From Emiliania huxleyi CCMP1516 (Eukaryota; Haptophyta; Isochrysidales; Noelaerhabdaceae): DNA of 64,000 nt. The stretch spans positions 409,924 to 473,923 of the forward strand of contig NW_005202368.1 in assembly GCF_000372725.1 (NCBI RefSeq), in the 5' to 3' direction. Of the stretch, positions 31,187 to 41,666 are shown piece by piece. Below the pieces are notes generated by a model that did no database searches, was not told the DNA's origin, and was given only the letters and a program-made list of their open reading frames with translations. The translations under genes were made by a program, and so were the position numbers. Each line of letters starts with the position of its first letter. Position 1 is the first letter of the stretch.

Positions 31187-31684
31187 TCATCGAAATAATA
31201 TCGACTCTTCCGCCTCCGTCGCCTCCGCCTCGAGCTCGTAGTAGAAGTACGAGTACGTCGAGTTGTGCCCAGGTACGCCGTCGGTCATCGATTCAACAAA
31301 CGACTCTTCCTTCGCAAGCACGTTCTCAAGAAACCACGAGCCGGCCGCCTCGGCGCCCCACACCTCGTTCTCAACCACAAAGGCGGCCGAATGCGCCAGC
31401 CCGCTCATGATGCTCCGTGCGACTGTGAAGTGAAAGCCGCGCCCTCCTTGGAAGCGGCCTCGGCGGTGGTGGCGATGGTGGTGGTGGCGCCTCGGGAGCC
31501 ACTCGGCGGTGGAGGTGGCGAAGGAAGTGTGGCCGTGCAGTTTCTCTGAAGCTAGTGGCGCGCCGGCCGCACAAGCGAAGGCGACAAGCGTGAGGCAGAG
31601 CCCTCCCAGGATGAGGGCAGAACTTCTGCACAGCCGGGCGCGCGTGCCAGACCTCGCAACCGGCCCGGAGGGCGTCGCGATCAT
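31187..31684 (-). CDS. Small secreted protein with His-rich segment
   Basis: 165 residues from ATG 31684. A hydrophobic segment at residues 21-43 (SSALILGGLCLTLVAFACAA) is a likely signal peptide or N-terminal anchor. RRHHHHRHHRRGRFQGGRG follows, then FHFTVARSIMSGLAHSAAF, WGAEAAGSWFLENVLAKEES and a Glu-rich end with STYSYFYYELEAEATEAEE. One N-glycosylation site (NST) is visible. No family recognised. The His cluster could bind metal ions. An AATTCTT motif precedes the start. Confidence 0.6.
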   Translation of the reverse strand: MIATPSGPVARSGTRARLCRSSALILGGLCLTLVAFACAAGAPLASEKLHGHTSFATSTAEWLPRRHHHHRHHRRGRFQGGRGFHFTVARSIMSGLAHSAAFVVENEVWGAEAAGSWFLENVLAKEESFVESMTDGVPGHNSTYSYFYYELEAEATEAEESILFR

Positions 31685-31706
31685 GCCGGGCCGGAACGGC
31701 TTCCTT

Positions 31707-31725
31707 AGAAAAGAATTCTTAAAAG
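31707..31725 (-). promoter_or_regulatory. Shared AATTCTT upstream motif (secreted protein gene)
   Basis: Sense strand TTTAAGAATTCTTTTCTAAG lies about 25 bases upstream of the start at 31684. Confidence 0.4.
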
Positions 31726-31870
31726 TGAAGCCTCTCCCCTTATGGTTTTATTTCGTGGCCAGGACCCCGAAGGCAGCGCTGTCAGCCCACGTCTCTGCCA
31801 TTGTTGAACGACAACGAGATGAGAGCTGTGATCCGTGCGTCTTGTCTTGATTTTTTGAGAGGGGAGAGAC

Positions 31871-32186
31871 ATGCAAATTGCGGCGTACACTAAAAACAAA
31901 GACGTTCGGCGGCGGCTTCTCGCCCACCGCCGTTCTCAAGCTGCGCCGCCTCGCGCGCAAAGTCGCGCGCGGCAGCGTCGACCGCACGGCCTACTCGCCC
32001 AAGTACTCGCTCTCTTTTATGTCCCACCATGCAGAGCGCATCTCTCTCTCTGTTGTGCGAGGCGTACGCGAAGCGCACCAGGCACGATATCGACAGGCAG
32101 GAGAAGATCATCACAGGAGAAGTCATCGACGAGAACAAGCAGAGGATCGTCGGGTCTTCCCCCAAGATTTCCCCTGCGCCGGAATA
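31871..32186 (+). other. Possible orphan exon(s)
   Basis: One frame reads SLLCEAYAKRTRHDIDRQEK then IITGEVIDENKQRIVGSSPK and stops at 32187. Its composition is protein-like, but no upstream frame or family was recognised. Either a 3' exon or a gene fragment. Confidence 0.3.
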
Positions 32187-32259
32187 GCGAGGCGTGATGT
32201 CTGATGAAGCGGCGGAGGCATGCGTTGCGGGATTGGAGAGGGGAGGGCTGGGGTGCATG

Positions 32260-32382
<123 letters not shown>

Positions 32383-32444
32383 GAGCCAGGGCCGACGAGA
32401 GAGTAGAGAGAGAGCGAGAGAGACACGCAGAGAGAGAGAGAGCG

Positions 32445-33828
32445 ATGTGGTCCACCGAGAGCACCCTGATCGAGCTTTGTGAGACTCTGTCGACGCACAG
32501 ACTCCACACGAGTGCCTTTTTGGAGGGGGCCTGGAGTGATTGCTACATGATTGGGCCAGAGCGCGATGTTGCACGACACGCGGCGGTCCGGTTGAGGAGG
32601 TGTTCATCCTTCATGCGTGGGGTGCGTGTTGCTACCGCCGTAGTACCCTTTCGGGATGAGGGCTCTGGTGTCGGTCGGAACACGGCTACTATGGCAGAGC
32701 ACGTCGACGATGCGGCTGCCTGCGGCGGCGGCACCTTCGCGGTTCGCGCCCATAGCCTGCACTTCGAAACGGCCGCCACGCAGCTCAATTATCCTTCACC
32801 ACAGCGTGTCTTCAATTCTCCTTCGCTGCGTCAAATACTGGCTGGCCGTTGGGTTTACGTGTTCGGCGACTCCTCGTCGCGTGGGCTGTTTCTGTCGCTG
32901 TACCAGCAGCTCACGCGAGGTGACGGCTTCGATCCATCGGATTGGCTGGGCGTCGAGCGAAACATTGCGCTGCTTGGCTTCGCCGACGCCATCGTCTCCA
33001 ATGCAGGCGATCTGGTCAACGTCCGCAGCGCCCGGAAGCACAAGGTTGCAGTAAGCTCCGACCTGTCCGGGCAGCTGAAATTGGTCAATGGAGCGGCGCG
33101 CTGCGTCGATGCGTATCACGTGGCGCATGTTCACCACCGCTCGAAGGCTGCAGAGCGATCCGTTCGTCGAGCTGCGCGCCAGCGTCGACAGTGCAGCTCC
33201 GGACTGCCACGTCGTCCAGCTCGGCGCGTGGGATGACATGCGGCACACCGCGCTCGAGGTGTACGCGAGGGACCTCTTCGATGGGCTCGCAGGGTGGCGA
33301 CGAGCTGCGAGAGTCGCGATGATGGGGGCGGCGCCAGCGCTGGTCTTCAGCACCGCCCCGGTGCCACTCCGCGCTGCTCACGGCGGGGACGCGTGCGGTG
33401 CATGGCATGAGGCGATGTGGGCGCGGCAGAATTGGACGGTTGTTACCGCGGGCATCCATCTGCTCAATCGCGCGCGATCTGCGGCCCTGCTCCAGCGTGA
33501 CCTCGCGAACGAGACGTGCCCCTGCCTCTCCCCGATCGCACGGATGCGTGCACGCGGAGGCAGGTTTGAGTCCATGTACTACCATCCGCCGCACCTGCAC
33601 AACCTCTGGGACGTGCAGCAGCTCGCCGGCCATCTGCGCGAGCAGTGGGCCGTCCATGTCCATCTAGCGAGCGCTGTGCGCGAGGCACCACGCCGGCGCG
33701 GCGCGTCTGTCACGGTCGGGCTGGCACAGGACGTCCGTGCTGGCTGCTGCTGCGAATTGCCGAGCAACCTGAGCGTCGAGGCCGGGCAGATTGGAATGTG
33801 GGCAAACCTCTGCAGAGTCAGTCTTTGA
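32445..33828 (+). CDS. SGNH-hydrolase / PC-esterase-like protein
   Basis: Starts at ATG 32445 (MWSTESTL). LRQILAGRWVYVFGDSSSRG gives the GDS nucleophile block. HVVQLGAWDDMRHTALEVY matches the strand-turn block where SGNH proteins place an Asn or Asp. ESMYYHPPHLHNLW near the end resembles the terminal Asp/His block. Two N-glycosylation motifs (NWT, NET) and many Cys suggest a secreted or Golgi protein. Related plant PC-esterases (TBL family) acetylate or deacetylate wall sugars. The reading frame changes once between about 33055 and 33100. Removing a 43-base GT-AG segment (GTAAGCTCC to AATGGAG) would restore continuity (HKVA then RRAASMRITWRMF), so a very short intron is as likely as a mutation. 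Upstream exons may exist before the CA repeat. Confidence 0.6.
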
Positions 33829-33952
33829 GGTATGTGCTGCGTGGTAGTGTGGCACAGCACGCGTTGTGTTGCCGCGTGGTTGGGTTGTTGGTTGGTGGTG
33901 GTGATGTAGGGCTGGTGGGACCCTTGATTGATGGCTGCAGTTTCCAAGATAA

Positions 33953-34085
33953 GGTAAGGTAAGGTAAATTTCTCCACACACACAAAGTGGTGGGGCAAGG
34001 GGGTGCGACCCTCGCATCTCCACACCCGGACACGGGCAGGAGCCCCACGGCATTCAAAGTGCAAGCACTGGCCCGGTGCACGTGG
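33953..34085 (+). repeat. Dispersed repeat B, copy 2
   Basis: GGTAAGGTAAGGTAAATTTC followed by TCCACACACACAAAGTGG, parallel to 6612-6755 with about 85-90% identity by eye. Confidence 0.75.
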
Positions 34086-34404
34086 GTGAGCAGCCTGCCC
34101 CTCCCTCCCGACAAACCACGAACTCCCGCACACACACAATCGCACTCTGGCCATCGAATGACTCCGAATGACTCACTGTGTGTGCTAAGACAGAATCTCC
34201 GCAGACAGCCAAAACGGGCCGTGCCGCGTTTGTGGTGTCCTCTCAAGCACTAGCATCTGGGCGCCGCACTCGAGTGGGCGGGTCACATCTATGTGGGCCC
34301 AGTGCGCACTAGGCGCATATGCTAGTGCTATCCTGCCCTATGGGAGGCAGAGGGATGGGGGGCGGGGGGGGCAGAGGTAAGGTGGGGTGAGACTGGGGAG
34401 GACC

Positions 34405-35427
34405 TCAGAGATCCTCCATGGGGGTGGGGTCCGGCTCGAAAAGGTCAAAGTGCTCGATGCCGGTCCCGCCATCGCCGCCGACGCCGTCGCCCTCGTCCGC
34501 CTCGGAGGCGGAGGTCGTCGGGCGGGGCGCCTCGCCCGTCGCGAACCTGCCGCCGAACACGGCGTCGGCCGGCGCCGAGGCGCCGGCAGCCGTGATCAGG
34601 TCGGCGACCTTTCGGTCCCTGCAGGCCGCATCAATTTTGCCGCTCCGGGACGGCTCGTAGAGCTCGTTGGCGAGCCAGTCCCGGGCGACCTTCGTCGCCA
34701 CGGAGCCCAGAGGGACCATGGCGTACACCAGGTCGCCGAACCCGCTGCCCCCCTCGGGAGGCAGCGAGTAGGCGACCTGAATATTGGACCCGCTGGGGTT
34801 GCGCGCCGCCTGCGCCGCAGCCTCCAAGCCCTCCATCACGAACTCGACGTTCTCGCGCAGCTGCGCGTGCGGGTAGTCCGCACGCTCGGCCTCGCTCGCG
34901 GCCGCCGCCGCAGCCTTCCTCTCCGCCTTGTTCGCCTTCTGCCGGGCCTTTTTGGCCCTGCGAGCCGCGGCCCGAGCATCCTTCTGCTCCTCCGTCGGCT
35001 CCTGCTTCCGCGACGCGGTGCGCTCGACGATCGAGCGCTCCGCCGCCTGCACCGGCTCGCGGTCGCCCGCGGCCTTCTCGGACTTCAGCTCGAAGGTCGC
35101 CGTCCCGTAGCCAGGGCACTCATACCTGAGCTGCGACACACCTGCGAGCCTTGCGGCAATGAGGCAGTCTTCCATGTGCGCGCGATCGCAGCGATTCCAG
35201 GGTCGTCCGCGGCGCGTTCCCGGCGGCCCGACGGTGGCCGGCGCTTGCGCGCCAGCCCCGTCCGCCGCCGGCTCCGCGGCCGCGGTCCCTGTCATAGCTA
35301 CGCGCACCATGGGGCGAAGTGCCCGCCGTGTGTGAACGTCCAAGAAGTTCGACTGCGGCGAGTACGACTCGGACGACGACGGACGCGGGCCCTGCGCACG
35401 CAACAATTCCACTACAACCCCAAACAT
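34405..35427 (-). CDS. Charged hypothetical protein with Lys/Arg/Ala helix
   Basis: About 340 residues. The start is placed at MFGVVVELLRAQG (35427); MVRVAMTGTAAAEPA (35310) is an alternative. It contains CDRAHMEDCLIAARLAGVSQ, a strongly basic helix (ARAAARRAKKARQKANKAER), YSLPPEGGSGFGDLVYAMVP and an acidic C-terminus (EHFDLFEPDPTPMEDL). The mix of Ala/Lys helix and acidic tail resembles nucleolar or nucleic-acid-binding proteins, but no domain was recognised. It looks like a genuine single-exon or last-exon gene. Origin from a mobile element cannot be excluded. Confidence 0.55.
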   Translation of the reverse strand: MFGVVVELLRAQGPRPSSSESYSPQSNFLDVHTRRALRPMVRVAMTGTAAAEPAADGAGAQAPATVGPPGTRRGRPWNRCDRAHMEDCLIAARLAGVSQLRYECPGYGTATFELKSEKAAGDREPVQAAERSIVERTASRKQEPTEEQKDARAAARRAKKARQKANKAERKAAAAAASEAERADYPHAQLRENVEFVMEGLEAAAQAARNPSGSNIQVAYSLPPEGGSGFGDLVYAMVPLGSVATKVARDWLANELYEPSRSGKIDAACRDRKVADLITAAGASAPADAVFGGRFATGEAPRPTTSASEADEGDGVGGDGGTGIEHFDLFEPDPTPMEDL

Positions 35428-36234
35428 TTCGAGTAGACTGAATCCGAACCCGGTGTTTCTAAACACCACCCTATATTCTAAAATCGGCGGTCGGCTACTC
35501 GCACGCCTTTGGACACCACAAGGCGAGGTACTTCGAGCGAGTTTCTTTTTCTGGTGCCGTGTTTCTTTTTCGTGAAGGCACCCGCAGCCGTAAAACCGAG
35601 AATGCCTTCCTGAACTTGCAGCTCTGGCCGGGGCGGGTGTGTGGCGCGTGTTGGGCGCGCGAGTGTGTGAGCTGCCCGATGCGGCGGAGTGATCGACGAT
35701 GTGCGTGACGCGCCCGCGCGCGGTGCGCGCGGGCGCCTGGTATGCGCGGCGTGCCACGCGGGCGCTGCCGTTGCCGGCGCTGTGGGTGCTGCGTGAGGTG
35801 TGGACGTGGCTTGCGGCTGAGGCCCTTGCGACTCTGTAACGAACGTGTGTCGGGTGGTGGGGCCCCGGGGGGGGTTTGGGAGTTGTTACTTCTCCTTTCT
35901 CTCGAAAGCGCGCGAAGCGTCGGCGGGGCAGTCGCCGTGCCCAGTGGGCGGGTCCCTCTACTACCCCACGCCGCGGGGGTCCCACAGGGTGTTGGGAGGC
36001 GCGGTGCGCGCCTGGGGGGGGGGGGAGGGGAGGGGGGGTGGGGGGGTGGCCCCTGGACGCCTCGTACCGCTGCTTCCGCAGCCATGTTGCAGCGGTCCGG
36101 TCAGCGCTCAGCGGTGTGTCGTGTGCGGGCAAGAATCCAGAAACGAACCGCGCGTGCGTAGACGTGTAAGGTACTCAGTAGTCAAATAGAGCCGCACGTG
36201 AGTAATTTCACTAGCACACACACTAAACCGCGGG
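35428..36234. other. Intergenic, no gene seen
   Basis: No frame here has family features. The stretch contains G-rich runs (36012-36050) and TTCTTTTT tracts (35545-35572). Confidence 0.5.
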
Positions 36235-36425
36235 TCACCCTTTCGAGGCGGATGCGGCGCCCATCCCCGTGGGGTCTGCTAAATAGGCGACCCGCGCGTC
36301 CGGCGGCAGGTGCGGCGCCACCGCCTCGGCCGACGTCGCCCAGAAGCGGTTCACAGAGAGCACGTGGTGAGGGTCGCCGTTGGAACCGCCACCGCCGCCA
36401 CCGCCGCCCCCTCCCCTGCCGCTGC

Positions 36426-36459
<34 letters not shown>

Positions 36460-37384
36460 GCCACCGCCACCGCCGCCACCGCCACCGCCGCCACCGCCGC
36501 CACCGCCGCCACCGCCGCCGCCACCGCCACCGCCGCCGGAGGGGCCAAGGCCGCGTATCTCGTGCGCGGCACAAGCGGGGAGGAAGAGCAGCTCGCCTGC
36601 GCGAGATTCAGCCGAGAGATGGAGATATGGCCGTGATGCGGCCGAGGTACAGCCGAGAGGCAGCCGAGAGGTAGCCGAGAGGTAGCCGAGAGACATAGAC
36701 ATAGCCGAGAGGCATTCAAGACATACCACCCTCGTCCCAGGCGAACCAACTATGAGCAGCTCGCCTTGACCGAGGTGCAGCCGAGATGTGGCCGAGGTGC
36801 AGCCGAGGCAAGCCTCTCTGATCAAATCCCTCATCACACACACACATCACAAATGGGCAGGAGATCAGAATCTCATCGATACCAGCCCCTTGCGCTCTCT
36901 TCACACCGGCGCTCTCACAACAGACCGTGGGTCACACGAGATATGGGGAGATATGGGGAGATATGGGGAGATATGGCGCTCTCACGGCAGATTGTGGGTC
37001 ACACGGGGCCGACTACAGTGTGCAGCGGGGAGGCGGAGGGCTACTCGTACCGGGAGATATGGGCAGATATGGGCAGATATGGGGAGATATGGGGAGTACC
37101 TGGACCGAGTGTGACCTCGTACCGGGAGATATGGGCAGATATGGGCAGATATGGGCAGATATGGGGAGATATGGGGAGTACCTGGACGGAGTGTGACCTC
37201 GTACCGGGAGATATGGGCAGATATGGGCAGATATGGGGAGATATGGGGAGTACCTGGACGGAGTGTCACCTCGTACCTTGCCGCCAGCGCCTCCCGCAGA
37301 GCGGGATCGAGCTCACCGCCGCTCCCATCGCCGCCGCTCCCCTCGCCGCCGCCACTGCCGCCGCCCCCGCCCCTGCCGCTGCCA

Positions 37385-37435
<51 letters not shown>

Positions 37436-39042
37436 GAGTCTGCCGCCGCCTCGAGGGCGCGGCGAAGGGCGAGGCGCGAAAAGGCCCACGACATGCCTGA
37501 GAAGAAGAAGAAGAAGAATGAGAACCGTACGAAGACCACGCGCAGCAACAGCAATCGCCTTGTGGGTCGACGGCGTGTGGCCGGAGCGCGCGCCAGTGGC
37601 TCGGCGGGAAGACTAGCACCTCCTTCTCCCCGGAGAGCTGCAGCTTAATTAATTAATTAATTAATTAACTAAGTAATTAATTAACACACTCCTTCTCCCC
37701 GGAGAGCTGCAGCAGCGTCCCATCGGTGACGTCGATATGGAGGGGCTCAGTGTGGCCCGCCTACGACGTGTCTGGGAGGTGTCTAGGAAGTGTCTAGGAG
37801 GTGTCTAGGAGGTGTCTAGGAGGTGTCTAGGAGATGTCTAGGAGGTGTCTAGGAAGTGTCTAGGAGGTGTCTAGGAGGTGTCTAGGAAGTGTCTAGGAGG
37901 TGTCTAGGAAGTGTCTAGGAGGTGTCTAGGAGGTGTCTAGGAGGTGTCTAGGAGGTGTCTAGGAAGTGTCTAGGAGGTGTCTAGGAGGTGTCTAGGAAGT
38001 GTCTAGGAGGTGTCTAGGAAGTGTCTAGGAGGTGTCTAGGAGGTGTCTAGGAGGTGTCTAGGAAGTGTCTAGGAGGTGTCTAGGAAGTGTCTACGAAGTG
38101 TCTAGGAAGTGTCGTAGGAAGTAGTGGGCCCGCCGGCCCCCACCACGCGTTGACCAGCGGGCCGTACAGCGCGTGCCTGATTAACTAAGTCATCCGTGGT
38201 GAATGAATGACCGAATTAGTCGATGAGGCGGCCGTACAGCGCGCGCCTAATACCGCACCACGGAGCCTGAGCCCACACCGGAGTCGATGCTCTGGAGGTA
38301 TCGTACTAGGCCGTAGCAGCGCGTGCATGCGCAAGCCGCATGCTTCGCCGACGGCGTCGAAGAGCGGCGCGAGGACGGCACCGGCGCGCGACGAGGCGAC
38401 ATCGCTTTGGACGTAGCAGTCGTTGGAGGCGGCGATGCCGGACCTGTTCACAGCGGGAAGAGCTGCGAAGAGACGCTGTTTGCAGAAGGCTCCCCGCCGA
38501 CAACGACGCCGAACCTGTTCACAGCAGTAGAAGTGGTGAAGGAGACGTTCGCCGCAGCCGTTGGCGGCGGCGATGCCGGACCGGATCGAGTCAGCGAAGA
38601 GCGGCGCTGTCGTCGTCACCGTGCTCCGCATGTGCTTCCGGCCCGTCCACCGATCGGGACTCGTCGCGTACCCGTCTCCACCGTGGATGCGGCACGTCAG
38701 CGGCAGGTGAGCGCCGACCGCCGCGGCAAAGCCGCTCAGCCCCCAGTCCTCTCGGGCGAGCGCGCCGAGCGTGCCCTCGACGAGCAGCGGTGTGCCCTCG
38801 CGCTGGTGCCGGGCAAACACGCGCGGCGAAAGCTGCGTGGCGTGGATCCGCTCCACAGCCCGGCCGGTGCGAGGCACGAGGCAGAGCGGCCGCAGCGGCG
38901 GGCGCGGGAGCGTGGATCGCCTGTCGATGGCGTGACGCCGGCTCGCCCACGAACTGCGCACTGTGAAGGCGGCAGTAGTGCACTCTGGCATGAGGTGGAA
39001 CGAGGCTGCTCTGAGGAGCGGGCCGCGAGCAAAGCAAACCAC
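36235..39042 (-). CDS. JmjC/cupin-type Fe(II) 2-oxoglutarate oxygenase-like protein
   Basis: Exon 1 (about 38582-39042) has ERIHATQLSPRVFARHQREG, TPLLVEGTLGALAREDWGLS and RWTGRKHMRSTVTTTAPLFA, matching the N-terminal half of cupin_8/JmjC proteins. Exon 2 (about 38300-38443) reads SGIAASNDCYVQSDVASS. Exon 3 (about 37690-37757) has TEPLHIDVTDGTLLQLSGEK with the H-x-D iron pair. Exon 4 encodes VLVFPPSHWRALRPH. The next exon has RLALRRALEAAAD, a long poly-Gly run and LDPALREALAARYEVTLRP. The last exon (36235-36596) gives GELLFLPACAAHEI (third iron ligand His), a second poly-Gly run and LSVNRFWATSAEAV, stop at 36235. Such enzymes hydroxylate proteins or demethylate histones; the substrate cannot be told. 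The poly-Gly insert within the fold is unusual. Start Met uncertain. Confidence 0.7.
36597..36764 (-). other. GC-AG intron with 11-nt direct repeat
   Basis: The intron begins GCGAGCTGCTCATAG and the next exon begins GCGAGCTGCTCTTCC. The interior is a CTCTCGGCT minisatellite; the acceptor is TCGCGCAG. Confidence 0.75.
36925..37270 (-). repeat. JmjC gene: tandem exon-edge (YEVTLRP) + decamer units
   Basis: The segment encoding RYEVTLRPG recurs about three or four times at roughly 70-90 bp spacing, separated by GGGCAGATAT / GGGGAGATAT decamers (plus strand). Same architecture as the sulfatase array at 26405-26815. Confidence 0.75.
37620..37713 (-). other. AT-rich intron flanked by 25-bp direct repeats
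   Basis: A 25-base segment starting CTCCTTCTCCCCGGAGAGC (plus strand, encodes LQLSGEKE) occurs at 37620-37644 and 37689-37713. A (TTAA)n-type filler of about 44 bases lies between them. The exact splice positions are ambiguous. Confidence 0.75.
37776..38118 (-). repeat. 11-mer minisatellite intron, about 30 copies
   Basis: Plus-strand unit GTGTCTAGGAG with GTGTCTAGGAA variants. In the sense direction each unit reads CACCTCCTAGA, a pyrimidine run followed by CTAG, so the intron presents dozens of acceptor-like sites. Confidence 0.95.
38444..38581 (-). other. 138-nt GT-AG intron, introner-like family 1, with 16-nt direct repeat
   Basis: Begins GTCCGGCATCGCCGCC; the next exon starts with the same 16 bases. 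GCTGTGAACAG occurs twice (once at the acceptor), and GTCTCCTTCAC / GTCTCTTCGC precede it as in family 1 elsewhere. Confidence 0.75.
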
Positions 39043-39257
39043 ACGGGCGTCTTCGCTGTTTATTCACAGCACGCCTACCCTGGGGTCGCCTCGTGAATAA
39101 ACGAGTTCTGGCTCGCTGCTCTTACTGCAGCCGCCTCCGAGGCCGGCGCTGGCTGGCTCACCTCGCCAGTGCTGTCCAAGCCTGCGAGAGGCGTGTCGGC
39201 TCGCCGCCTGCGTCGCCCGCGGCGGGCGCGCGTGGCGTGCCGCTGGTCGGGAGTGCC

Positions 39258-39770
39258 CAGCAGGCTGTGAGTATGTGTGTGTGGGCTGCTCCGAGGGGGC
39301 CCTCTGTGCGATCCGACGGGTAGGGGGGCTGTGCCCGGGCGGTGTCCGGTGTGGAGTCCCCTTCTGATCCCGCCTGGGATGTTGGGTGTGAGGTTGTGGC
39401 GGCTTCGATCCCAAGGGGGGGAGCTGATCCCACTCAATAACCAACTCTCAGGGGCAGTAGGTGGGCGAGCTTCAGGCACGCTCATCTCGATCGTCAAGAC
39501 GTCGCTACGCGCGGTCTTCCGCGGGGGGAGCTGCGTCGACGGGTGCGGGACCGCGGCGCGGCCAGTGCCGCGGCGAGGCCTCCGGCTGTTTGCGGCGGGC
39601 GGCTTGCTGCTCGCGGCGATGGCGAAAAACTCGTCTCGCCACACGCCAAGGGCTTATGCTCTGGCGAGACGTGAGGCGCATGCGCCCAGGAGGGGAGGGG
39701 GCATGTGTAACGACACTGCTAGAGATGCCTTTCGGGGCCCAGAGATAAAACTTCTGTGATGCCATGCGTG
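39258..39770 (+). repeat. Dispersed repeat A, copy 2
   Basis: About 510 bases, nearly identical to 45470-45975 (direct orientation). The left part (GGCTGCTCCGAGGGGGCCCT) is shared only by these two; the right part (CAGAGATAAAACTTCTGTGA) is shared by all copies. It abuts the end of LINE-like coding sequence. Confidence 0.9.
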
Positions 39771-39799
39771 ACCTCCCCCCCTCCCCCCCCCCTCCGGCC

Positions 39800-40665
39800 G
39801 CGGCCATGCAGCATGCCCTAACACTAAGTCGAGCAGCGCCCGCTCGGTGTTGCCGAAGGCGACAAAAGCCCCCTTCCAGCCGAGCCGGTCGCCACCCTTG
39901 CACGCAAGCGAGCTCGTGAGTTTCAAGTCGCCAACGAGGCGCACATGCCCTTTGCCGATGTTCGCCGCCGCCACGTCAGGTTGTTTTGGGTTACTGTAAC
40001 TGAGGTGTGCAGTCGGCTCCATCTCGATGAGCATGCCCCACGCCGAGCGAAGGGTCTTGACGAGTCGTTTGAGCAGGTATTTGTGTCGTGTCGCGTGCTT
40101 CGCACGCGGGTTGACCATTGCGGCATCGCCGAGTTCTTCGTGCGGCTTGCCGTTTGGCGCCTTCTTGCCCGCCTCCACCGCCTGGCAGGCAACATCGAGC
40201 GGGAGGCCGAGGCGGCGCTGAACTGTAATGCGCATCGCCCACGTCTCCATCTTCATATCATCCCGCATGGGGATCGCATTCAGGAAGGCGCCAGCCGACG
40301 GTGTACCGCCGCTGCGCCTGCTGTAAGAACTCGCTGGTAGACGAGAACTCCGGAAGAGGCAGCAGCTCCGCCGCCGGCGTAAGCTTGGGCGGGTGGTAGC
40401 GGCGCCGTCGCACCGCCTTGGTCTCCTGGAAGGGCCCGACGACGTCTTGGTATAGCGTGCGCCCGTCCCACTCGCGCCACGTCTTGCCGACCTCGTCGCG
40501 AAGGGCGCGGAGGTGTTTGTGAGCCTCCCGAAGCTCGTCGAAGCGCTCTCCCGGCGCGAGGGCCAATGGCTCGTGCAGCTCGCGTATCGGCCGCGTGACG
40601 AGGGCCCACGTGCCGACCCACGCCGCCTCACGGATGTCCATGGCACTGGTCAGGCCCATACCGCC
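39800..40665 (-). pseudogene. LINE-like ORF, downstream half (post-RT and endonuclease-like region)
   Basis: Reads GGMGLTSAMDIREAAWVGTW, RYHPPKLTPAAELLPLPEF, then after a frame change near 40290 FLNAIPMRDDMKMETWAMRI, QRRLGLPLDVACQAV, RHKYLLKRLVKTLRSAWGML, EMEPTAHLSYSNPKQPDV, RLVGDLKLTSSL and GAFVAFGNTERALLDLVLG. The order GG-x-GL, RRRLxLPL, RHN-like, E-P...PD and GD-x-K is what follows the reverse transcriptase in LINEs with a PD-(D/E)xK-type nuclease. No RT core remains. It is the continuation of 46286-46445, split by the transposon at 40666-46285. Confidence 0.6.
40658..40665. repeat. 8-bp target-site duplication (left)
   Basis: ATACCGCC immediately before the terminal CTGAGGGG; repeated at 46286-46293. 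A ninth base (C) could also be counted. Confidence 0.8.
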
Positions 40666-40817
40666 CTGAGGGGTGGCCCGTCTACCGTCTACCGGTAGAC
40701 CGGGTAGACGGTAGACCATTTGGTAGACGAGTCTACCGGCAGTCTACCGGTAGACCGTAATGAACCTACGACCCCAGTCTACCGGTAGACTTGGTAGACC
40801 GCGGTAGACTGGTCTAC

Positions 40818-41400
40818 CCCTTTTTCAGCCGCCGAACGGTAGACCGCCCGCCGGACGGTCGGTAGACCGCCTCGGCCGTTTGAATATGCAGCCTCCAGTT
40901 CTCCACTCTGGCGCCACTTTGGCAGACGAGCGCCGGCAGATGCCCTCGCGGCCTGCCGGCGAACGTCCGTCCGGCGAGAACGCGCGATGAAAGTGCGGTC
41001 TGCCGCGCGGGCGAAATCTGCCGGTGAGAGAGGCTGTTGAGCGCGGTCGCTGTGAGCTTCACCTCATGCCATTTCCGTGCGAGGCAGCTCCGTGTCTTTT
41101 ATGAGATCAAATGAACGTCTTTACACACTCATCGGGCGGAACCGCTCACTGCAGAGCGCCGCCCTCTCGCGGCTCTCGAGAGCGAGTTTTCGCCAGACAG
41201 CCACACGTCCATTATGGCGCGCGTTCTCGCCGGACGGACGTTCGCCGGCAGGCCGCGAGGGCATCTGCCGGCGCTCGTCTGCCAAAGTGGCGCCAGAGTG
41301 GAGAACTGGAGGCTGCATATTCAAACGGCCGAGGCGGTCTACCGTCCGGCGGCGGCGGTCTACCGTTCGGCGGCTGAAAAAGGGATACTCGAGTCTACCG
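40818..41400. repeat. Foldback (inverted repeat, arms about 170 bp)
   Basis: The left arm starts CTTTTTCAGCCGCCGAACGG and contains GTTTGAATATGCAGCCTCCA; the right arm is its reverse complement (about 41217-41390). About 230 bases lie between. It lies just inside the left end of the transposon. Confidence 0.8.
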
Positions 41401-41405
41401 CGGTC

Positions 41406-41406
<1 letters not shown>

Positions 41407-41440
<34 letters not shown>
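41407..41440. repeat. (AG)n microsatellite
   Basis: Short AG run directly after the foldback right arm. A CT run also borders the right subterminal region at 46110-46127. Confidence 0.9.
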
Positions 41441-41444
<4 letters not shown>

Positions 41445-41666
41445 CCGCCACTAGCTGGCTCAAGTGCGCGGGCGTGGCGACCGCAGTAAGGCTTCTCTTT
41501 TTGCACATCGACTCTTCCCTGCTGTCTAAGGTCTGTGAAAAGAACTAGTCAGAGGAGTTGCACACACGTGTCCGTGTCGGTTGTCTGAACGTCAAGGTCT
41601 CGAAAAAGCGCTAGTGAGAGGAGTTGCACACACGTGTCGGTTATTAACCGATCACGCTTGCACAGA

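Noticed and set aside
37776-38118. CRISPR-like regular repeat array
   Set aside because: Units are contiguous 11-mers without spacers, in a eukaryotic intron.
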